Source of the DNA: Morinoia aosen
Taxonomy: Eukaryota; Arthropoda; Malacostraca; Amphipoda; Talitridae
DNA length: 64,000 nucleotides
Direction of reading: 5' to 3'
NCBI GenBank assembly: GCA_030386875.1
Contig: CM059569.1
Location: 48,585,842-48,649,841, forward strand
In this document: positions 1-11,429 of the stretch, piece by piece
Layout: the number at the start of each line of letters is the position of its first letter
Position numbering within the stretch: position 1 is the first letter of the stretch
Notes under the pieces: generated by a model
The model's input: the letters and a program-made list of their open reading frames with translations, nothing else
The model's database searches: none
What the model was told of the DNA's origin: nothing
Translations under genes and position numbers: made by a program

Positions 1-385
1 ACCGGCAGGACGACAGCCTCATCTGACTACCTGGTAGCTCTGTGGTCAACGGCCACGCTCTAACTGCTGCTATACGAATGCATTACGAACGAAACTATGT
101 TCATGAGGTAAAGAAACAATTCATTTTGTGTAGCCTTTCCTTCGTGAAAGTATTCGCAAAATTTGCCTTAAGGTGTCGAATAAATATTATGCTTGTTAGA
201 AATAATTCAAACTACATAGTTGGCATAGAATATTCATTTAGAAACTAGTAGGAAATATAAACTAAATTATGAAATTCAGAAAACCCGAAAACTTAATTAC
301 TTGTTTCAATCAACGAAGAAATCAATGCTTGTCTCATAGAACGTACATTATGCACTCGAATTTTATTTCTTGTTTTTTGTTCTGT
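1..385. other. Unassigned AT-rich sequence
   Basis: I see no gene or repeat here. Open frames are short, carry no recognisable domain and look like chance frames in AT-rich DNA. Confidence 0.5.
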
Positions 386-690
386 GCCGCCATAGCCATG
401 TGGCTAGAGGGTTCTGCCGCCGTGCGGGAGACCCGGGATCGAATCTCGGCGCTGGCAGTGGCGATTTTCTCTGTTGGGTATAGGAGAAAAATTCCAAGCA
501 CAATACCCCACTCTACCCAGGTGTCTGAAATGGCTACCGGTCTCGACCGGGGGAAAGCGTCATGGCGTCCTGGCGTTAGTTATAAGGCATTTGAAAATCC
601 AATGTACAAGGTGATATGTATCAGGCTTGATTGGAAATAAAGCATCCGTAGATGCCTTCATTATAATTATTCATTATTATTGTTCTTTCG
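386..690 (+). mobile_element. tRNA-derived SINE, subfamily A
   Basis: This is one of six related short elements in the window. The head resembles a tRNA, with a B-box-like stretch near 436-446 (GGGATCGAATCTC type). The body, shared by all copies, contains the phrases TGGGTATAGGAGAAA, CACAATACCCCACTC, CAGGTGTCTGAAATGG and CAGGCTTGATTGG, and then AATAAAGCATCC. The tail is ATT-rich. It is closest to the copy inside the Gypsy element at 56545-56832. Open frames across it are not genes. The 5' limit is placed where similarity to that copy begins and is good to about 10 bases. Confidence 0.85.
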
Positions 691-1984
691 TTTTCTCGAA
701 TATCTATCGTACTTTCACCATCGATAAAACTCCCGAGACATTCTCATTTTTTCTGTTTGGTTGAATTATTTTAGAAGTGAATTATTCTCGTCGGAATACA
801 TTTAAGAGCATTCAATACTGTTCAATTACTTGGAAACCTGAAGTTATGTGATGAGCGTATTGGTGATACAGGCTCCAATGTAGGCTTCAAATTTCCCTGA
901 CGAAATTATTTTAGGCGCATAGCATCAATTTCGGATCTCTAACTCAACGCTAAATAAACAAAAACTAAAGTTGATAAATAAATAACAACTAAAGTTAATG
1001 AATGAAAAACTATGTGAACTGTTGTTCCTATGTCATAGCATTTTAAGTGAATGTGAGTGGGGTATGATACTTGCATCGTCCGAATATTTTATTTCAAATT
1101 TGCAATGGACCAAATTCATTTCCAGACGTACTGTCTCAGATAATTTTCAGAAAGTTAAAATATGTCAGTCAGAGTATGAAAAACCCAAAGTATCTATCAC
1201 CTGCGGGTTGAAATGTGAAGACTTGAAAGTCTAATCGAAAACAAGCAAGTTGAGCTTTTTTTTGGTTAATTGAAGGCACTCGAAAGCAAATAAATGGGGT
1301 TAGCTTCTCAACTTAAGTAAGATCAACAGCTTATTTTGCTAGTGTTTATTTTTATGAGCGCCAATAGTTCACACATGTTGAAGCCTGTTAATACTTCGAT
1401 AGAAACTTCAACCACGAGTATAATTCCGAAATTTTCCGATGACATGATTTGCTCTGACACCTAAGTTAGAACTATGAATTTCAGCTCTTATTCCAAAACG
1501 CGAATGAGGCCTCATATCAAAAGTGGCAAAGGTTGCATGTTTGTAGAATTTAGGCGTACCATCGGACGCAGTGAAGGATCGCTCAAAGCCCCAAAATGAC
1601 CGCCTGGCCGACACTGGCGCGTGCGATTGAGGCGAAAGGAACACACTTCTGCTCCCTGGATCACACCGACTGCACCGCACACATCGCGATGTGCAGCACA
1701 TCACACCATTATTCCACCAGCTCGTAAAGTATCCCATTTGCTCCAGCACACGCACATCAGTTGGCACAGACCTTACGTACGTATAAAACATACCACACAA
1801 CACAAACAGAAACACAACACACACAAAAAAATGCGGAGGATTTCAACGCTCAAAGTTGTTCGCAATCTAGCGCAATCCCACTAAACTTATCGAATTTTTG
1901 GTGTGACTTGGTGACAATGAGAGCTTGTGCGTAGGTTGTGTTGACTACAGAACGCAGTACTGTGAGAGTAACCGGGAGTGATTT
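691..1984. other. Unassigned region with a GC-richer patch
   Basis: Mostly AT-rich with no supported gene. At about 1600-1900 the composition shifts to GC-richer, CA-rich sequence. A TATA-like TATAAAACAT near 1781 is followed by CACAA-rich sequence. Overlapping short frames exist on both strands there, but none has a recognisable domain. The patch could be a promoter/leader or an old terminal repeat, and I cannot decide between them. Confidence 0.35.
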
Positions 1985-3185
1985 GCTTTCTATTTTTCAT
2001 GTTTTGCCCATGCTTTGTTTAACGGAATGTTTAGGCCATCGTCTCAGGTATTATGCCTTTTTGCCAAATGTTTACATCTAATCGCATTACTCCGTCCGTA
2101 AGTCTGTTTGAAAAACGGCTTCACGCAGGTAGAGGCGTTAAGTGTGGGTTAACGACCAAGAAACAACAGGGCGAACGCGTTGGGAATGTGTTGCAGAGGT
2201 TGTGGTTTAGTTTACAATTTACTTGAAATAATTCAATGATTCATATCTCCCGCGAGAAATTTGTAGCAAACCGCTAAAATACGAGCTCAAGTTCATCGCC
2301 TGACGTGAGATTTGTTCTGGTTTTCAGTTCAATTTTGTTTCAGTTTCATTCTGCTGATAAGAAACTGACAATGTTTGAAAAATTTGTCTCAAGACTCTCA
2401 CGCACAATAGAAGGCGAGTGACGTGCCGAATAATTTTATATTCGGCATTTTTGGATGAGCTGCTCTACATGCTATCAGTGAAACATAATAATATATGTTT
2501 AATCAATTTTAATTGCATGGGTGTAATCAAATACGCAATTCCACCTGTTTACAAAGCTCGTATGAGGCTCACAGGCGCTCACACCAACATGACCTTGTTT
2601 TCGTTAGGAGGCGAGTGACGCGCTGAGTAATTTGATGATCGTAAAATTTTCGATGAACTGCCTTGCCTGCTCTCATTGAAACACAATTTTTTTATGTCTA
2701 ACAATAAATTCAAGAATAAAACTACATTTCCCAATATTATATTGCGTTGAATACAAAAATTACGCGCTGAGTACCGAACGTTTCAGAGAATATTTGCTTG
2801 TATACAGCCTTGGCCTGTGGCTGTGGTGCGCTTCTTCTACCGCGTCCATGCTTTGTTCTACCGAAACTTTGGATTCTCGTCACAGTCCCGATGCCTGTTT
2901 GGTATTCTTTAGCTCCGGGTGCGATTTGGTTGGTTTTATGTCACTTTGAATTATGACTTTACGCGGACGGAGGCTCGGGGGGTGCTGGTAAATGAGCAAA
3001 ATACAAAGACGAGCAAAAAAAACAAAGGACGAGCTCATTGGGAGGTTTTGTCACGGTTTAGCTTCCAATTTACTTAAGACAATCTGATGATTATTATCTC
3101 CCGAGAGGAGCTTGTCTCCAGCCGCTGATATGCGAGTACAGGCTCACCGCCTCACGTCACACTAAGCCATCACACTAAACGTTCA
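1985..3185. repeat. Degenerate tandem duplication
   Basis: Two diverged copies of one segment lie in tandem. Sequence at about 2030-2320 (phrases such as TTTACAATTTACTTGAAA and ATCTCCCGCGAGAAA) recurs in altered form at about 2850-3170 (TTCCAATTTACTTAAGA, ATCTCCCGAGAGGA). The phrase GGCGAGTGACG also occurs twice (about 2413 and 2610), followed by related sequence. There is no coding signal. It is probably an old local duplication or decayed repeat. Confidence 0.55.
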
Positions 3186-3512
3186 ATTTATTTTAGATTC
3201 TGACTTTTTAATTTAATATTAACGATGCACAGACAACATTCTATTCATGTGAGTTAACATCAGCGTTTAATCTTGATAATTGATATAGAAGACCATAAAT
3301 TTAGAACTCATTAAATTGAGATATGGAGTGATATTTAAACGTGCGCTAAAATTACTTCGTTTGATTTAAGACTTGAATTCAAATTGCCCATCTTGTAATG
3401 TAAGCTGTAATTAAAGATAATTTTCTCCTGACCTAAGACAGGAAGCACGGCTACATAGTGCGAATCTCGCAAATTTCCACACAAAGATTGTTCTACACCT
3501 CCCGTTCTGTAA

Positions 3513-3795
3513 GTTACTGTATCTCTTGTAGAGCGATCCATTCAGTTACTGTATCTCTTGTAGAGCGATCCATTCAGGTACAGTATCTCTTGTAGAGCGA
3601 TCCATTCAGTTACTGTATCTCTTGTAAGAGCGATCCATTCAGGTACTGTATCTCTTGTAGAGCGATCCATTCAGGTACTGTATCTCTTGTAGAGCGATCC
3701 ATTCAGTTACTGTATCTCTTGTAGAGCGATCCATTCAGGTACTGTATCTCTTGTAGAGCGATCCATTTAGAGCGATCCATGCAGAGCGATCCACG
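3513..3795. repeat. 32-bp minisatellite, about 8 copies
   Basis: The unit is close to GTTACTGTATCTCTTG followed by TAGAGCGATCCATTCA. Copies start near 3513, 3545, 3577, 3609, 3642, 3674, 3706 and 3738, with a T/G alternation at the second base. The array ends in shorter repeats of the TAGAGCGATCCA core. No gene crosses it. Confidence 0.95.
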
Positions 3796-4586
3796 GAGCT
3801 ATCTACTCCGTGTTAAGGAAATCATTCAAAAAATCCATCATCTTATCCCCTAGTGATACATATCTGAAATATAGAAACGGAGTCTAGAGTTTTAAAGACC
3901 TCGATATTCCAAGAAGATTTATGTTGCGCACTCTCTAGCATTCAGCCTCACGTTCAAAATCTAGTGTCAAAAGAACAATGTTAAAAGTACCTCTAATTTT
4001 TTCTTTTAACTTCCAATAGCAATGAAACAGTATCAAATATGTTAATGATGTAATTGGTTCATATTAAATAAAATAGCATCAATAGATTCTACCGAAAATT
4101 TATGTTTTTTTGTTTCTGCGTTAACCTTAGCGCCACATTTATTTAAAAATACAAAGGGGGCTCAAAGAAAAAAATATATTCTTTTGGGGGTGAGGTAGTA
4201 AAAAGGTTGGGAACCACTGTTCTAATACATCAGACTGCTTATCTTCTGCCAAAGCAACGAGCCTTCATGGGTTCAAATTTTCTTTAGCTTAAAGACAACA
4301 AGAGTTCTAATACTGATACAGCTCAGAAAATAAAGTTGATGAAGTGAAAAATAGTACGAACTCATAGATAAAACAATGGCCTAAAGAGAGGTTCAATATT
4401 TGCGCACAAGCGGACTCTCTTTCATCTTACTAAAGACTGGGAAATTCGAAAATAAAAGACAAGAATTACTCCCAGTTTTATGTTTTATAACTCAGCAAAA
4501 GCTGCAGTGTAATTGCTTGTCATTAAATCATTTTCTGAACTTTTGTGATCGACTGACATGAGTGAATAAATTGAAGAGGTTCTTTG
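3796..4586. other. Unassigned region containing one hAT-type element end
   Basis: AT-rich sequence without a supported gene. At about 4203-4219 the sequence AGGTTGGGAACCACTG is a typical right terminus of hAT-family MITEs (inverse of CAGTGGTTCCCAACCT). I found no matching left end, so this is probably a truncated MITE. Confidence 0.5.
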
Positions 4587-4822
4587 AATTTACGATCACC
4601 TTCCCATCAGCATCTGAACTAAGCTGATACAACTAAGTGCAGCTAAATTTACGATCACCTTCCCATCAGCATCTGAACTAAGCTGATACAACTAAGTGCA
4701 GCTAAATTTACGATCACCTTCCCATCAGCATCTGAACTAAGCTGATACAACTAAGGGCAGCTAAATTTACGATCACCTTCCCATCAGCATCTGAACTAAG
4801 CTGATACAACTAAGGGCAGCTA
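4587..4822. repeat. 59-bp minisatellite, 4 copies
   Basis: Four almost identical 59-base units start at 4587, 4646, 4705 and 4764. Each begins AATTTACGATCACC and ends AACTAAGKGCAGCTA. The first two copies have GTGCAG and the last two GGGCAG, showing stepwise amplification. No gene is associated. Confidence 0.97.
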
Positions 4823-5683
4823 AAGTACCGATGGAGATGCTTAAATGTAGGTAGATTCGCTACTGGAGAGTAGTAACTTATATTGAATTAAGAAACTTAT
4901 CATTCATTGCATGACGAAGACAATTAAAAGCACGTAGGTACATATGCACGAAGATACGTTATTTAATTCTATGTTTAATTAATGATTGAGATAATTCAAT
5001 GAAGTGATGTTTTTGATTGATAATTAAACCAGCCTAATTTTAATATTACTCTGGACATTGGGATCATTTATATGCTGGAGACATAGGAAAGTTTTCAAAA
5101 GATGCGATACTAGCAGCACCGATGAGCTCCAGAACAGATTCTCCTAGGAGGCAAACGGAACCTTAGGACACACGTTCACATCGGTTGGTTTGATTAGGTT
5201 GTGAGTGGCAGAATTGAAAAACCGACTATAACTCAAATGCATTCATATCCTGTCTAAAAAGCGTCTAAAAATTACACGGTAATATTTTAAAGCGTGTGCT
5301 AAAATCAATTTTGAAAAAAGATAGTTCAATAAATTAAATGCTATTCCTTTGCGTCGGTATACAAATGAACAATTTACATAGTAGGACACAAACGGCCCAA
5401 TCAGTAGTCAACGCGTTAATTCATTACCAACGACTGTTCCAAATTCACTAGTTACGCAAAAGTTAGTCGAGAAAATACAATCGGCTATTTGAATACAACG
5501 CACACAAAATCCGTGATTTGAAGCAATGGATGCAGCAGCGACTATATTAGTCCAAGGGATTATTAGTAATTTTGATAGTGTGTCTACAATGGGACAATAA
5601 AACACTCCTGTCTATTCCTTTATATGTACCTCCTTTAGAGCTTGAGCCGAACACATCGGATGTATTATAGTGCTCAGGTGTGT
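4823..5683. other. Unassigned region with a partial local duplicate
   Basis: No gene is supported. Sequence at about 4925-5085 is related to about 6385-6525: both carry an ACGAAG(A/T)TACG phrase, then ATTTAATTnT, then an AACYnAGYCTAA phrase. This indicates an old dispersed duplication on either side of the SINE at 5684. Confidence 0.4.
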
Positions 5684-5972
5684 TCTCCGTGGCACAGTGG
5701 TTAAGGGATCAGCCTTGTATGTTGGAGACGAGGGTTTGTATCTCGGCGCTGGCGCGGAGATTTTCCCCGTTGGGTATAAGGGAAAGCTCAAGCACAATAC
5801 CCCACTCAACCCAGGTGTCGGAAATGGGTACCGGCTTTACGGGGGAACCGTCATGGTGTCCTATATATAGGGTTAGTTATAAGACATTTGAAAAAACAAT
5901 GCTTAAGATCATATGTATCAGGCTTGATTGGAAATAAAGCATCCCAAAGATGCCGATGTTTGTTTGTTGTTT
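5684..5972 (+). mobile_element. tRNA-derived SINE, subfamily B
   Basis: The tRNA-like head has an A-box-like TGGCACAGTGGTTAAGG near 5693. A degenerate B box (GGGTTTGTATCTC) near 5733 leads into the shared body (TTGGGTATAAGGGAAAG, ATACCCCACTCAACCCAG, GGAAATGGGTACCGG) and then AATAAAGCATCCC. The tail is a TTTG/TTG-rich run at 5957-5975. The minus-strand copies at 37742-38040 and 63450-63732 belong to the same subfamily. Frames read across it are element-internal and not genes. Confidence 0.88.
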
Positions 5973-6244
5973 GTTTATAGAGTCCACTGAGCAAAAGTGA
6001 GCAGCTACTTGTACGAACAGAGACGTAAAAAATATGACTAACATTACGTGTGACCGAGTTTTAAATCCCTTGTGCAGTGTTTAAATGCATTAAGTGAAGG
6101 TAAATGCGCTTACAATGGCTAATGGACTGCAGCGTTTTCTGTGGAGAAAACAGAACTGATAACATCGGCTTTAACGGCATTAGCGAGCTCGTTTCTGGTA
6201 TCTAGTGCATGAAGTGGAGTCATGTTCAGAAATTCGTGTTTCAC

Positions 6245-6410
6245 GACCTGAAAATACACGGGGATACAATAATTGATGAAAATACATGAAGGCACAATTG
6301 ATGAAAGTACACGGAGGTACAGTTGATTTAAATACACGGAGATACAATTATTGATGTAAATACTCGGAGGCACAATTGATGAAAATACACGGCAGTACAA
6401 AAACACGAAG
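6245..6410. repeat. Degenerate minisatellite, about 27-bp unit
   Basis: About six imperfect copies of an AAATACACGGAGRTACAATTG-type unit, with variants TACATGAAGGCAC, TACTCGGAGGCAC and CACGGCAGTAC. The minus-strand frame over it encodes a low-complexity YLRVLSSIVP-like repeat. This is a by-product of the array and not a protein gene. Confidence 0.85.
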
Positions 6411-7427
6411 TTACGTCATTTAATTTTCTGTCTAATTTATGGGTTAAATATATAAGGACGTAATTTTTCCGATTTATAATTTAACTCAGTCTAACTCTTT
6501 TGCCTGGGCATCCTTGATTTTAGCCACCCCAGCATAACTTCTGCATTGAGCGGCTAAAATAATAGATGCCCCGGCGAGTAAGTTAGACTGAGAACACTGT
6601 GCTATTAGGTGATTTGTTGAATTCTTACTATAAAATCATACGCGATGGAGGCACATCAGCGGGGTTACTAAAATCTATACTATAATAAGAGCCGCGTCCG
6701 TCTGTCTGCCTGTCCGAAGCCAGCTGAAAGTGTGTGATGAGCGTATCTTTGATACAAGCTCGGCCTCATCAACTCTCGAGAAATTTTAATTTTTTATCTC
6801 TTACGCCTTTCTTTCATTTTGCCTTCTTTCTTATTTCAAATAAGAGGAGGGTGGACTAGTCAAATATAACAACCGCAAGTTATACAGAAGACAATAAAAA
6901 TTTCTGCTCAGAACAATGGCTCAGCTCTTAATTGTGTCCGTGTTGGGGCGTGAGGCGGTGAGCGAATGCAGTAACTGCACGGGCGTCTTCTATGTTCCAT
7001 CGTGACAGCAGGACTGTCGACTGGATGGAGAGACCTGGAGGCCGAGGTCGGCGGCCAGTGGCTCAGCTTGGCGTCTTTAGAAAAAGTCTGAACTTTTTCA
7101 TCAAGCTGCTACAGACAAGTCCTTGAATTACCAAATGAAGACAAATGCACGCTAAATATGGTAGAGATATGATACGTCAATTTCACAAGCAATAGATTCA
7201 GAAAATCAAGAGAACATTGACATTTTCCTAGCGCTCCTAGCGCTTCAGAAAAAACTGACACAAGTGACGGACGCATAATAACCATCTCATACTTCCCGCG
7301 TGATCGTCAACATGACGTTACATTATGCGCTCATTCACTGCCTTCACCAATTAAAATATTTTATGTTAGTGTTTTCCACGCCTTTTTCTTTTACACGTTG
7401 TCCACTGTGTTTTTCCACTGACAAAAT
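6411..7427. other. Unassigned region 3' of gene 1
   Basis: The sequence at about 6660-6790 (AAGAGCCGCGTCCGTCTGTC, then GTGATGAGCGTAT) recurs at about 18980-19090 beside a (CCGT)n run, so it is a dispersed repeat. A GC-richer patch at about 6930-7080 has no identifiable domain. Gene 1 ends at 7428 on the minus strand, so its 3' UTR should lie within the last few hundred bases here. Confidence 0.4.
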
Positions 7428-8189
7428 TTACTCATATATTTCAAGATGACAAATCTGCATACGATCGTTTTGGGTTCCGAGCATTTTCTGAATGGAGAGA
7501 TACCTGCCAGCAATGGGCGTTGCAGCGCTTGTGGTGTACTCGTAATTGGGATACAGGGCTGAACCATTCATGTAGCCAAGCTGCTCGTAATCCTCAAAGT
7601 CACCAGATGCTGAGGAATTGCCAATGCGGATATCAAAGTGTGAGAAATGAACGGTATAATTGCCCTTGTTCTGTGCGGTGATTAATATGTTGCTTACAAG
7701 TCGGTGCTTACCTAAGTCAAATACAATAAAGGGGTTGTTTGCTGGTTCTGTTAGATAACAGCTAGTTACGTCCAAGTCGTAAATTCCATCTAAAAGATTA
7801 GCAGACACTCGTTCCGGAAATTCTGCGTGTGAAGGAGTTGCATAGTGTACTGTGATGTTAGACTGCTTCGTAACTATGTTCCTCTGGTTCCTTTTGGTAT
7901 AACACACAATCCAAGGAGGTCCGTCAGGGTCTTCATTGAAGGGCACAGCGACGAGGCCCAGCAAAACCACGCCCGATTCAGCCCGGCAGTACATGAGGCA
8001 CCAGTCCGTCATGCCACAGAGAGTCGCTGCTTGCGTCATGGACAGCCCAGTTTCCAGAGTCTGGAAGCCTGAACCTTGCAGACGACTGGCGGCGAGGTGG
8101 GTGATCCTCAGGGTGGCATCGAAAGACCAGGACGATGTTATGGTTGTCAGTAGGGACACGAGGCACGCAACCGCTCGTGAGAAGGTCAT
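7428..8189 (-). CDS. Secreted PAN-like plus F5/8C (fucolectin-like) domain protein, copy 1
   Basis: A predicted secreted lectin-like protein of 253 residues, the divergent member of a four-gene cluster. I start at the ATG ending at base 8189; the frame extends 15 bases further to a GTG, an unlikely animal start. Residues 1 to about 23 form a hydrophobic signal peptide. Residues 50-100 carry Cys58, Cys64, Cys68 and Cys96 in a C-x5-C-x3-C pattern like PAN/apple modules. Residues 126-253 resemble the F5/8C-fucolectin fold: NLLDGIYD, PFIVFDLG, an AGRYLSIQK strand and a terminal ICHLEIY strand, with Cys144 and Cys247. Six mature cysteines suggest three disulfides. N-glycosylation sequons are at Asn111, 177, 191 and 208. 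The H...R-D-x4-RL fucose motif of eel agglutinin-type domains is not visible, so sugar binding is unproven. By eye, identity to copies 2-4 is roughly half. An extra 5' non-coding exon is possible. Confidence 0.85.
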   Translation of the reverse strand: MTFSRAVACLVSLLTTITSSWSFDATLRITHLAASRLQGSGFQTLETGLSMTQAATLCGMTDWCLMYCRAESGVVLLGLVAVPFNEDPDGPPWIVCYTKRNQRNIVTKQSNITVHYATPSHAEFPERVSANLLDGIYDLDVTSCYLTEPANNPFIVFDLGKHRLVSNILITAQNKGNYTVHFSHFDIRIGNSSASGDFEDYEQLGYMNGSALYPNYEYTTSAATPIAGRYLSIQKMLGTQNDRMQICHLEIYE

Positions 8190-9529
8190 GGCTGCGGAGT
8201 GCACGGCTGTTTTTCAAGAATATCGAATTTAATTAAGGATTACATTGTGGTAACAGCAGAGATCATCCAAGTGGCAAATTATTTTTTAGATATGGTTGAA
8301 TTCGGTGAAACAGATTCATTTTTAGATTTGCTAGCACATTAGAGAGAGTTTTCTTTGATGAATAATTTTTTGCTTCTCAAAAATAACTTATTCTCAAAAA
8401 TATTTAGTAATAATTTTTTGAACTGATTCCATGTGATGCCTTGGCTAAGAATAAAAAAGTATAAGCCGATGTTTTAAGAAAATCATAAAGTAGAACAATG
8501 AATAGCTTTATTGCTATCAGTTACTTCGAATTTCAGCATCTGAGTACAGACTAACATGAAATGTTTAAATTCAGTGTGATACAGTCTAAAATTTCGAAGT
8601 TAATCATGTGACAATTTTGAGCAATTAAGGGGAACGGATAGACAACATTACTTAGGTACAGCACTTTGTTTTCGAACACAAGTCAAAATTTTGTTTGTGA
8701 TACTAGAAACTGACCATAAGGCTGTTCAAGTAGAATTACACATCATACATTTACAATTTATGAGTGGAAGAATTATTCAAACAGTGCAAGCAATGTATCC
8801 CACGCACCGAAGTAGGGAACGTGGTGACATCACATTGACAAATGAGTTCACGTGAGATCTTTTGACACACCAAAGAGCTAATAAACTCTTGTACTTTATT
8901 CATTAAGCATTTCTCTTTATGTGATGATAGGTGCAAACTCACCAGCAACAAAATGCTTAAACTCTGCAGAAACAAAACGGAAAAGAATCTTCAGGCAAGT
9001 GTGGTGACTGTTCGTTCGTTAGATGACATAATATTGAAATTTTGGACACGTTAATTGAAATTATCCCACTACAAGCATTAATTTTCAATTTTACATATCT
9101 AAAGGAATTTACACGTAACTCTAAAAACTTGCGCTGCTAACGCATGTCGGGATATTGTGCTGTATTTAACACGTTTCATGCAATACATTTGAAGTATGTT
9201 TGTTGGACACGCGTTCAATTTTAATACTTACTTCAGTTTTAACTTCCTCTTCGAAAGAAGACGCTAAGAAGTAGACTAAAGTAGCAAGTGCTTCCTACTT
9301 GAATGAAGGAAATGAGAGGTTTCTCAAATTTGAAGTAAAATATCTGCGACGTAGGGGGTAAAGACGTGGGTGTGAGCAGCGGTCTTCTCACTTCGCCTTC
9401 AGTAGGCCCTCTGTACTGAGTATCCAGGGTACAGCTGAGTTTACCTCGACTACGTCACTGCATCACATTGATTTACCGCTGGGTGGTTAGCATCAATTAT
9501 GATTATCGGAGAATGCAGCCCTAAACACT
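8190..9529. other. Region upstream of gene 1
   Basis: AT-rich sequence with no second coding exon that I can recognise. An AG acceptor-like site (AAAAACAG near 8207-8215, minus strand) lies just before the gene 1 start codon, so an upstream non-coding exon is possible. No clear TATA box and initiator pair stands out. Confidence 0.35.
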
Positions 9530-9907
9530 AGAAACTCACTGTAATAAATTTATCGTGAAATTTCAAGTGTAGCTCAACTTGTAAAATATGAAGGGATGAC
9601 TAACGTGTCAGAAATGACTGTGATTCAATTTTTCCATTGATACGAAAATTTTTAAATCTTTTATCCGCTGCTCAGATAACTTTAGTCTAGATTATGATGA
9701 TCAATTTATTTCAAACATGCAGTGCATTATGCTGAGCCAGCAATCTGGTAATTTCGAAGCATCGCAAAAAGACGCTGGGCACAAGTAATTCAGTATGATA
9801 TTTAAATAACGCAATCAATAAAGTTTGATACATCATGTACGCTTTTGATAACGGTAACACTTTCAAGCTCTTGACGTAGACGCTGAGCCACGCTTCATCC
9901 ATGCATC

Positions 9908-9940
9908 ACACCAATGAGTAGTAGAGCTACTCATTGGTGT
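9908..9940. repeat. Perfect short hairpin
   Basis: A 14-base stem (ACACCAATGAGTAG with its complement CTACTCATTGGTGT) encloses a 5-base loop. It abuts the start of the 23/15-bp minisatellite. The paralogous site at about 26690 has the left half only, so the hairpin arose after duplication. Confidence 0.85.
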
Positions 9941-10156
9941 CTATTAGGCTCCAGTCTATTAGGCTCCAGTATTCTTGTCTATTAAGCTCCAGTATTCTCG
10001 TCTATTAGGCTCCAGTCTATTAGGTTTCAGTATTCTTGTCTATTAGGCTCCAGTATTCACGTCTATTAGGCTCCAGTCTATTATGTTTCAGTATTCTTGT
10101 CTATTAGACTCCAGTCTATTAGGCTCCAGTTCTCTTGTCTATTAGGCTCCAGTACT
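9938..10156. repeat. Minisatellite with alternating 15-bp and 23-bp units
   Basis: The core TCTATTAGGCTCCAG (15 bases) occurs about 11 times, with or without a TATTCTTG spacer, giving mixed 15- and 23-base periods. The paralogous segment at about 26720 has a single copy (TTGTCTATTTGGCTCCAG), so expansion occurred only here. Confidence 0.92.
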
Positions 10157-10932
10157 TCCTGTTCAATTGTGAATACCGAATTAATTCTTAGAAGCCTCAA
10201 ATGTATTCATTTACTAATTCATTCACAGATTGCTACGCTATTCGAATGGTCGTTTAAAATGGATCTTAATCTCCCTTAAAAACAGCTCTGTAATGATAGG
10301 CTATCGTGATGAATGGCGGTAAAAGTTTGGCTGCTAGTTTCAGTGGCGAGATCAGCTGGTACTGTCATGATTGCCATCATTGACAATCATGTGTGTACTG
10401 AAGCAGGTATCGCTACGTCAATAATGTGGAGCCGTACGTGGCCAATACAAATTCATTCTTAAAAAAGATAGGCGACCTATACAACAATAAATCATTCTCG
10501 TCACAAAGATTGTAACATCGATAGCCAAATCTTCGAACCTCTTCTGAGAAACTCGTATCAACTGTGAACTGTGCATCGACACCGAACTCTTCTTCTATTA
10601 CAATTCTTAGGAACAATAATACTCGTCACTCATCATTAATAACCAGAATATTTGTTAAAACATATCTTAAAGGTATTAGGTGTGTAAATTAAACAAAGAG
10701 GGAAAAAATAACCATTTGGTTTTTCACTACATTGCCACTATACAACACCAATCTTACCAGTGGCATTGAGGCAAAACAAAATCAATTTTCACTTGAATGA
10801 ACATCTAAGTTTTCTAAAAAAGCGGACATTTCCTCAGACTTTTCCCAAGTTTTCCTCAGAAGCAGACTTTTCCTAAGTTCAGCCTTTTACGAGTTTCCAT
10901 TTTTCAATGAAATTTCTTTGAGTTCACTGATG

Positions 10933-11424
10933 CACTGAGGGAAATTTTGACACACCTATGGTTGTCAAACGATTATTCAGAAATATTTTGATACACATTG
11001 AAATATTTCCTTAACCACATATTAAAGCAGTTGAGAGAGTTGAATCACGTATTCACGTTTCAAATGGCTCAACATTTTTTTGTAGAAAACCGAATACTGT
11101 TGAAATTTTGTGAATGTAGTACAATTCTTCCCAAAACCTTAATACCTTCGCTAATTTTTCCTCTAATTCTTAGACATTATCGGTACATTAGTGTAATCAG
11201 TTTTCAGTCTAAAAAAGTGAAATATTTAAGTGAAATAGAATTAAATTACGTTAAGTGTGTCATGGTTGGCACACTTAAGTGTGTCGTATAAGCCCATGAC
11301 ACCCAAAAGTGTGTCAAAATACATATACTGATTATATATATTGTTGACACACTTTTGTGTGCCGGTTTTGGGACAACTTGACACTCAAAAGTGTGCCGGT
11401 TTTGCGACAAAATTTTCTCAGTGT
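10933..11424. mobile_element. Candidate short inverted-repeat element (MITE-like)
   Basis: The left end reads CACTGAGGGAAATTTTGAC and the right end reads, inverted, CACTGAGAAAATTTTGTCG, giving imperfect terminal inverted repeats of about 19 bases around 492 bp. The right part is dense in AGTGTGTC and GTGTGCCGGTTTTG repeats in both orientations (about 11250-11400). I could not define a clean target duplication. No coding capacity is visible. It abuts the Tc1 remnant on its right. Confidence 0.5.
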
Positions 11425-11429
11425 GTTAT

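Larger units (their letters stand above)
9530..10900. repeat. Segmental duplicate D, copy in the gene 1 unit
   Basis: This segment is paralogous to about 26290-27360. Both carry GAAATTTCAAGTG(T/A)AGCT, GTGCATTATGC(T/A)GAGCCAG, TTTCGAAGCATC, CTTCATCCATGC and then GATCAGCTGGTAC. Its end (about 10570-10880) also matches about 36965-37260 in the gene 3 unit (ATCGACACnGAA..., CAGAAGCAGACTTTTCCTAAG). The duplicated block contains no supported gene. It marks the far flank of each duplication unit. Confidence 0.75.

Noticed and set aside
1408-1884. Overlapping frames of 138 codons (minus) and 87 codons (plus)
   Set aside because: No domain, mutually overlapping on opposite strands, and low-complexity CA-rich DNA. 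One frame's start is arbitrary. I see nothing to prefer a gene.
5692-5745. True tRNA gene
   Set aside because: Box A and box B resemble a tRNA, but the acceptor stem does not close and the sequence continues into the SINE body.
5612-5937. Frames of 65-85 codons on both strands
   Set aside because: They lie inside the SINE and recur in its copies at 37759-38041 and 63491-63709, so they are element-internal frames.
7845-8232. Frames opposite or overlapping gene 1 (75-98 codons)
   Set aside because: Shadows of the gene 1 reading frame. Equivalent shadows occur opposite genes 2-4.
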